This document shows, one piece after another, positions 5,849 to 10,111 of a DNA stretch of 10,111 nucleotides. Origin of the DNA: Bacteroidaceae bacterium (GTDB lineage Bacteria; Bacteroidota; Bacteroidia; Bacteroidales; Bacteroidaceae); NCBI GenBank assembly GCA_017548225.1, contig JAFYMV010000120.1, positions 1 through 10,111 on the forward strand, read 5' to 3'. A program made the position numbers and the translations under genes. The notes beneath the pieces are model-generated. The model had not been told where the DNA came from and ran no database searches. It worked only from the letters and a program-made list of their open reading frames with translations. Position 1 is the first letter of the stretch; every line of letters starts with the position of its first letter.

Positions 5849-7748
5849 GACTTGCGGTATCTTTATCGGTCTCGTTCTGCTTATCTTGTTCACGGCATTT
5901 GCGGATATGCTCCAGTTCTCCCTTAGCAAAGTCCACATCCATGTCGTTATTGATCATGTAGTTGGCATGGTTCTCGGCTTCGTCCCACTTCTTGTATTCC
6001 ACAAGAAGGAATAGGTAGCGGCGTTGGAAGAACTGATACATAGGCATCAGACGCTCTATCTCAGCTTCGTTGGCGTTCATTTTTTCGCGTATATCATTGA
6101 TGTACGATACCACGAGTTGTAATGCGCTGAGGTCACGCATATTGCAGAGACAATTGATAAACTCTTGTATATAATCTATGCGGTCAGAACTCTTGGCAAT
6201 GTTAAGGTAATAGCAAGCTCTAACATTCATGCCAAGGTCTGCGTAGATAAAACCAATATAGTAACTAACATCAAAGAATAGTGCTTTCAAATCCTCATGC
6301 CACTCATTAATCGGTAAAAAACGGAATGCATTGAACACACGATTGAAATAGCACAAAGCCTGATAATAGCATCGGTTGTTGAAATATTTCTTACCCCAAT
6401 AGAGGTCCGATTGTATAGTCGGATTAGTATGTGCAACGGCCAGGCGCTGCTCATCGGTAAGTTCATTCTTCTTACCACTATTCACCTTGTCCATGGCATC
6501 GTCAATCATATACTTTACCTCCCATGCGGCCTTATCCTCGTCGCTCAATCGCACTTCGAGCATGGTGCGACTGCTCAATCGAACACGATTATCCATAAAC
6601 TTGTCCAGCTCGCTACCCGAACGCACCACATTGACGATATAGTAGAGGGTGGTATCGGTAGAACTCTTGGCTTTGGTGAGGTTGACAAAGAGCTCTTGCT
6701 GCTCAAACTCGTAGATGAGCACGATGCTGCCCAGCGTGGTGGGCTGCGGGTGCTGACGGATGTAGTCGCGAACATCAAAGGCCATGATGGCGCTGATATC
6801 GGTGAGGTGCTCTACCCTATCGCCATGCATGATCTTCATGGAGAGCAGGCAGCCGAAATCTACATTCTCGTAGAGCTGCACGAGGCGGGGTACCGAGAGG
6901 AATGTAGTGGTGTTGTCTTCAGCAACTTCATCCGTATGGCGACCCTCCAGTCTACGGCTGATTATTGAGAGTTTGCTATCAAAGGTCGCGTTATTGAAGA
7001 AGACTGCATCCTTCTCCTTATTCTCGCGAATAGCTTTATCCAAACTTTCGGAAAACTCGCGTCCCAACACAAAGGCGTGTGACAAGATTGTTTGCAACTC
7101 TTGCTTCATCTGCTCCAAGTCGCCCACAGATGAGAACAAGCGATCAAGGCTGGCCGTAATGGTGGGAGTACCATCTTCACGCGTCGCCCCCATAGCGATG
7201 GTGCAGTTCCAGGCACTCTGCTTGAGATGAACCTCATTGGCTGATGCATAGGCCTTGTACAGATGCTCGTGCTCACACTCCTTGAAATGGAAGTAGTTGA
7301 TATTGACCCACTGCGAATCGCGACGGAAGACAAAGTCGAAGTATCCGCCTTGATACTCCACCGTGTAGGTGTGATATGCTCCACCCTCACTCTCATAATC
7401 GGCCTTCAAAACCGCACCCAGTGCGCTGAAGATATCGCTGGGGGTCTGCTTATACGCCCTGCCAAGAGATGGGGCAGAAAGACTCTTTATACCCTTGTAA
7501 ACCAACACAATCAACGCATACAAGGCGGTAGATCCACCCCATAGGAATATCGTATGCCAGATTGTCCATTCAGGACGGAACAAACTGAACAGTATGCCTA
7601 TGACACAGTCTGTCCACCACAGGAATGACCACACACCATAGGCAAGGCGTTTCGTTTCCTTATGCAAACCAAACCATTTCGTTTCTTCCAATGTAATGTA
7701 TATCACAGAGGCCACAAATGGCAACGATACAATTAAAGCTATTAACAT
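5835..7748 (-). CDS. Membrane-anchored protein of unknown function with TPR-like C-terminal helices
   Basis: The family is not recognised. The 637-residue product starts with three hydrophobic segments (about 2-20, 37-57 and 63-85), so it should be anchored in the inner membrane by its N terminus. The long remainder has no further membrane helices. Residues about 103-235 (SDIFSALGAVL, YTVEYQGGYFDFVF, WVNINYFHF, then a helical region) have the alternating pattern of a YbjN-like or type-III-chaperone-like alpha/beta fold; this is only a suggestion. A central domain at about 280-400 (LVQLYENVDFGCLL, TLGSIVLIYEFEQQELFV) is predicted mixed alpha/beta. Residues about 445-620 are Tyr-, Phe- and Asn-rich amphipathic helices with spacing like tetratricopeptide repeats (KKYFNNRCYYQALCYFNRV, YIGFIYADLGMNVRACYYL), typical of a protein-binding scaffold. 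The tail is charged. It starts 15 bp after the upstream membrane-protein gene and overlaps the enzyme gene downstream by 14 bp. Confidence 0.82.
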   Translation of the reverse strand: MLIALIVSLPFVASVIYITLEETKWFGLHKETKRLAYGVWSFLWWTDCVIGILFSLFRPEWTIWHTIFLWGGSTALYALIVLVYKGIKSLSAPSLGRAYKQTPSDIFSALGAVLKADYESEGGAYHTYTVEYQGGYFDFVFRRDSQWVNINYFHFKECEHEHLYKAYASANEVHLKQSAWNCTIAMGATREDGTPTITASLDRLFSSVGDLEQMKQELQTILSHAFVLGREFSESLDKAIRENKEKDAVFFNNATFDSKLSIISRRLEGRHTDEVAEDNTTTFLSVPRLVQLYENVDFGCLLSMKIMHGDRVEHLTDISAIMAFDVRDYIRQHPQPTTLGSIVLIYEFEQQELFVNLTKAKSSTDTTLYYIVNVVRSGSELDKFMDNRVRLSSRTMLEVRLSDEDKAAWEVKYMIDDAMDKVNSGKKNELTDEQRLAVAHTNPTIQSDLYWGKKYFNNRCYYQALCYFNRVFNAFRFLPINEWHEDLKALFFDVSYYIGFIYADLGMNVRACYYLNIAKSSDRIDYIQEFINCLCNMRDLSALQLVVSYINDIREKMNANEAEIERLMPMYQFFQRRYLFLLVEYKKWDEAENHANYMINNDMDVDFAKGELEHIRKCREQDKQNETDKDTASHESH

Positions 7749-7763
7749 AAATTCTTTATTAAT

Positions 7764-8480
7764 CTAAATGAAACAAATCATTTTTTCAGCCCCCCGCAGC
7801 TTGCAGATGACCTTGACCATGAGCAGCATGATGGATGAGGCTATACCGCCCAGCAAGCTGGTGCAATAAGCTACATTGCCCAACCAGTAGAAAAGATAGC
7901 TGTGAAACCATTGATTGGGGGTATCAACGATATTGTCGCAGATACGCCATCTACTCGGGCCGGGGAGGTTGTTACTAAAGACATACCATATGCCGATGAC
8001 GGCAAACACGAGCAGGGTGGCGATCCACCAATGCCACGACTCTCTCTTGAGCAGGGCGTACACAACCTTGAGCGCGGAGTATATGACCACCGCCATACCC
8101 AATGGCTCGAGGTCAAAGATTAGGAAAATCCACAGGATGCAGCCCGCAAGGATGAGCGCAAGGATGCCGATATACCTTAACACCTCAAGCACAACCTGCC
8201 CGAAGGTACACCCCTTGCCTACACGATACACCCGCAGACAGCGCTTGATGAAGCACTCTACGACATTGACCACTAGGATGTCAAATGCCAAGAAGATACC
8301 CATTACTGCACCATCGCCCATGAAACTCCAGAGGCTACCATAGTCAGCGAAGACGAACATGATCCCACTCCAACAGGCACCCACAACTACCGACGCGAGA
8401 AGAACAACCAACCACCAACGCCAAATATTGCGCTGCTTATAATCTCTCATTGCCTTAATATACTTTGTAATGCTAATCAT
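7764..8480 (-). CDS. Six-helix inner-membrane protein of unknown function
   Basis: The family is not recognised. The 238-residue protein is strongly hydrophobic, with about six membrane segments near residues 21-45, 57-77, 100-122, 127-145, 150-168 and 200-226. It is rich in Trp. A short basic N-terminal arm (KYIKAMRDYKQRNIWR) and basic loops (IKRCLRVYRVGKG, 78-90) suggest a cytosolic N terminus. No catalytic or transport motif was seen. I chose the ATG at 8478-8480. A GTG directly before it (8481-8483) would add one residue, and an ATG at residue 11 is also possible. The next gene, also membrane-anchored, starts 15 bp after its stop, so the two may act together. A repeat-rich gap separates it from the gene upstream, so it may be the first gene of the operon. 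Confidence 0.78.
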   Translation of the reverse strand: MISITKYIKAMRDYKQRNIWRWWLVVLLASVVVGACWSGIMFVFADYGSLWSFMGDGAVMGIFLAFDILVVNVVECFIKRCLRVYRVGKGCTFGQVVLEVLRYIGILALILAGCILWIFLIFDLEPLGMAVVIYSALKVVYALLKRESWHWWIATLLVFAVIGIWYVFSNNLPGPSRWRICDNIVDTPNQWFHSYLFYWLGNVAYCTSLLGGIASSIMLLMVKVICKLRGAEKMICFI

Positions 8481-8486
8481 CACGAT

Positions 8487-8515
8487 ATCTTAATTATCTT
8501 GATTTACAGTGTCAA
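8487..8515 (-). promoter_or_regulatory. Possible promoter before the membrane-protein operon (sigma70-like match)
   Basis: On the minus strand, TTGACA (8515-8510) is followed after exactly 17 bases by TAAGAT (8492-8487), a match to the generic sigma70 pattern. The predicted transcription start would fall at or next to the ATG at 8480, which would make the message leaderless. Bacteroidota primary promoters normally use a TAnnTTTG element, and none is seen here, so this is a weak call. Confidence 0.25.
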
Positions 8516-8535
8516 GGTTTGTGCCAGCGAGCGCA

Positions 8536-8551
8536 TGTAAACTTGTTTACA
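8536..8551. promoter_or_regulatory. 16-bp perfect palindrome, candidate operator or hairpin
   Basis: TGTAAAC-TT-GTTTACA is perfectly symmetric, and the symmetry extends, with one extra base, to GCA (8533-8535) and TGC (8553-8555). It lies 56-71 bases upstream of the start of the membrane-protein gene. The size and the two-base spacer would suit a dimeric regulator. Equally, it could be the core of an RNA hairpin ending the upstream gene, although no T run follows. I cannot name a regulator. Confidence 0.35.
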
Positions 8552-8577
8552 ATGCTCAGCGAGCACAGCCAAAGCTC

Positions 8578-8592
8578 AAAGACGGAGTCTTT
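8578..8592 (-). terminator. Small hairpin after the helical-repeat gene
   Basis: AAAGAC (8578-8583) and GTCTTT (8587-8592) pair perfectly around a three-base loop, 24 bases after the stop of the minus-strand gene. On the minus strand GAGCTTTGG follows. The stem is only 6 bp with two G-C pairs, and there is no long T tract, so it would be a weak terminator or an mRNA 3'-end structure. Confidence 0.3.
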
Positions 8593-8616
8593 AACAGACA
8601 AGGTTTGAATCAAAGC

Positions 8617-10111
8617 TCACCAGCCGTAGACGCGATAATATGGCACATATTGCGTCTTGTGGGCATGGTAGTCGTAGAGGTTGTCGCACTCGCCCCGCAC
8701 GAGCCGTCCCTTCCGCGTGTCGGGGTATTGCAGGGCTATCGTCTTGAAGTTGCAGAGCTGGTAGTGAATATCAGCGGCAGCCTCATCGGTAGCTATACTG
8801 CAGGCAAGCTCTATCACCTGGTGTGTGCGTTCTCTAGCTGCTAATGCTGGGGGCTCTTCCGTCCAGTCACGCTTCTCACACACCTGACCATAGTAGCTAC
8901 TGCCCGCGTAGTACTGCGTCAATGCCCAGCAGCGCTCGAAGGAGTTCTTTATTCCGATGGCATAGCGCACCATCATCTGCGCCTTGCGGTTGGAGTCTTG
9001 CATGGTAGAGATGTCTTGTTCCAGTGAATGCATCTCACGGGCAAACCTATACCTAAAGTCATCATCGTCATAGTATGAGGGACGGCCTGAAAAGTGTAGG
9101 TAGGGATCTAGCACAAAGGGGTCGTAATTCGTATATACATTGTGGTGATACTGGTATTGCTTGCTCACCTTGCCCAGATACTCCACTGCCTCGCGGTAGC
9201 GCATATGGCGCAGGCACTGGGTGCCGAGGATGTCGTAGAGGTAGTCGTCATTGATGTATCCGCGTGCATTGAGAAACTTGTCGAACGCGCTCTTCGGAGC
9301 ATGCACATTGCCGACATAGGCGATGGCTGCATCGAGCCCGATGCTATCTATCATCTCAAAGAAGTGGCTACGATAGTCGTAATCGTTATAGTGCTTCGCC
9401 GAATAGCGATACTCCTCCATCGAAATGGTGGTTGGCTTATACCTCTCATCAGCCTTATCGTAGTAATACGATGACTGTTGGTCGACAACACCTAACATGC
9501 GGTTGCTGGCCATATTGGCCAACTGCAGGGCGCGGGTGGTATGGCCTGCTGCCAACATGCGCGGACACACTTCGGCCAAGAGGATACGGCGCATCATGTC
9601 GTTCCAGTAGTAGTAGCTCTCACAAAGGGGCAACTTATAGCCATGCGATGTGGCCTCACGCACCTCGTCGGTGAGGTTATGGACGAGCTTATCATCGAGC
9701 CACTTCAACTGCTCGAAGAGACGCTTTTCATACGCGGCATCGTAGGTGCTCAACTTGCTGTCGAGGTACATGCGGAGCACCATGATGGACTCTTTCATGT
9801 AGCTGCTCGACTCGATTCGCGTGGTTTGAGTCAGCAGTTTAGAAGCTGTCTTGGGATCGCCCTTCAGGTCGGACAGAAAGGCTGCCGTATAGTACCACAT
9901 GGCCTGTGTGCTCGAGGGACCTTTCTTGGCCATGTTTAGCGAGAGCGAATAGAGCTTGTCGAGGTCTTCATTGTCCCCAGCGGGCTCATCGTAAAACTGG
10001 GAGAAATAGTTTCCTGAAGGCTCTAACATTCTCACATACTCCTGCAGCGCTCGGGGGATATAGGCGCTACGGGGATTGTGCTCACACACGAGGAACAATG
10101 CGTCAATATTG
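8617..10111 (-). CDS. Large helical-repeat protein of unknown function, C-terminal part; 5' end outside window
   Basis: The frame is open to the window edge (NIDALFLVCEHNPRSAYIPR at the left of the protein), so the gene continues beyond it. The TTG at 10096-10098 is not a convincing start. The 497 residues seen are mostly amphipathic helices rich in Tyr, Ala, Leu and Arg, with repeated helix-pair spacing like TPR proteins (AMWYYTAAFLSDLKGDPKTA, LGTQCLRHMRYREAVEYLGK, RYAIGIKNSFERCWALTQYY). No membrane segment occurs in this part. A very acidic and Tyr-rich loop (PSYYDDDDFRYRF) lies in the middle. The end is YHAHKTQYVPYYRVYGW. It resembles, from memory, large uncharacterised proteins conserved in Bacteroidota that often begin with a signal peptide, but the N terminus is not visible. 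It may or may not be co-transcribed with the membrane-protein operon 136 bp downstream. Confidence 0.8.
   Translation of the reverse strand, partial: NIDALFLVCEHNPRSAYIPRALQEYVRMLEPSGNYFSQFYDEPAGDNEDLDKLYSLSLNMAKKGPSSTQAMWYYTAAFLSDLKGDPKTASKLLTQTTRIESSSYMKESIMVLRMYLDSKLSTYDAAYEKRLFEQLKWLDDKLVHNLTDEVREATSHGYKLPLCESYYYWNDMMRRILLAEVCPRMLAAGHTTRALQLANMASNRMLGVVDQQSSYYYDKADERYKPTTISMEEYRYSAKHYNDYDYRSHFFEMIDSIGLDAAIAYVGNVHAPKSAFDKFLNARGYINDDYLYDILGTQCLRHMRYREAVEYLGKVSKQYQYHHNVYTNYDPFVLDPYLHFSGRPSYYDDDDFRYRFAREMHSLEQDISTMQDSNRKAQMMVRYAIGIKNSFERCWALTQYYAGSSYYGQVCEKRDWTEEPPALAARERTHQVIELACSIATDEAAADIHYQLCNFKTIALQYPDTRKGRLVRGECDNLYDYHAHKTQYVPYYRVYGW

Larger units (their letters stand above)
8513..8619. 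repeat. Short duplicated words and dyads in the operon gap
   Basis: Between the partial helical-repeat gene and the membrane-protein gene, three short words each occur twice on the plus strand. They are CAAGGTTTG (8513-8521, 8599-8607), CAGCGAGC (8525-8532, 8557-8564) and CAAAGCTCA (8570-8578, 8611-8619; the second copy contains the stop codon of the minus-strand gene). The CAGCGAGC copies flank a perfect dyad, TGTAAAC-TT-GTTTACA (8536-8551). TGTGC (8520-8524) and GCACA (8563-8567) close an imperfect larger hairpin around it. Confidence 0.6.

Noticed and set aside
5849..5938. 30-codon upstream extension of the DUF1810-ARH gene
   Set aside because: It lies within the C-terminal coding region of the preceding gene, and the ATG at 5848 gives a sensible domain start and a typical short overlap.
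6411..6968. 185-residue plus-strand frame opposite the 637-residue gene
   Set aside because: The minus-strand gene is continuous with its operon neighbours; this is its reverse shadow.
10096..10098. TTG as start of the right-hand gene
   Set aside because: The frame is open through to the window edge and the sequence before it (NIDA) reads on smoothly, so the gene is simply cut off by the window.

Overview
The window most likely comes from a Bacteroidota genome, probably Prevotella-like. This rests on recognition, not on a search. The grounds are: no Shine-Dalgarno sequences before the starts; a secreted protein that begins at Gln after an AIA cleavage site and ends in a short 'GIYTLTG...GLYIIDGKKVVV' tail common in Prevotella and Bacteroides; a GGCCTCCCC-type palindromic repeat of a kind I associate with these genomes; and large helical-repeat proteins of a type I associate with this phylum.

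Left half, plus strand (1-4264). The 3' part of pflB (pyruvate formate-lyase, with the active-site Cys-Cys and the glycyl-radical site) is followed by a 128-bp structured repeat element. Next comes pflA, the radical-SAM activase that installs the glycyl radical on PflB. The two form the anaerobic pyruvate-to-acetyl-CoA-plus-formate module. Only 24 bp after pflA lies a gene for a small secreted protein of unknown function. A 17-bp-stem hairpin separates it from an NhaC-type Na+/H+ antiporter gene, and a near-ideal bidirectional palindromic terminator follows.

Middle (4232-4564). This is a convergent intergenic region of about 330 bp. It holds the terminator and, on the minus strand, what looks like the decayed tail of a protein gene (one frame change and one internal stop).

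Right half, minus strand (10111 down to 4565). Read in the direction of transcription, there is the C-terminal ~497 residues of a large helical-repeat protein (start outside the window). A 136-bp gap rich in short repeats and palindromes follows. Then come three tightly packed genes: a six-helix membrane protein, a membrane-anchored cytosolic protein with TPR-like C-terminal helices, and a fusion of a DUF1810 domain with an ADP-ribosylglycohydrolase. The last two overlap by 14 bp and the first two are 15 bp apart, so these three are very probably one operon. The enzyme suggests removal of ADP-ribose from a target or processing of an NAD-derived compound. The roles of the two membrane proteins cannot be read from the sequence.

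The most interesting items are the DUF1810-ADP-ribosylglycohydrolase fusion with its membrane-protein partners, the multi-hairpin repeat inside the pfl locus, and the repeat-filled gap at 8484-8616. No tRNA, rRNA, CRISPR array, transposase or phage gene was seen.
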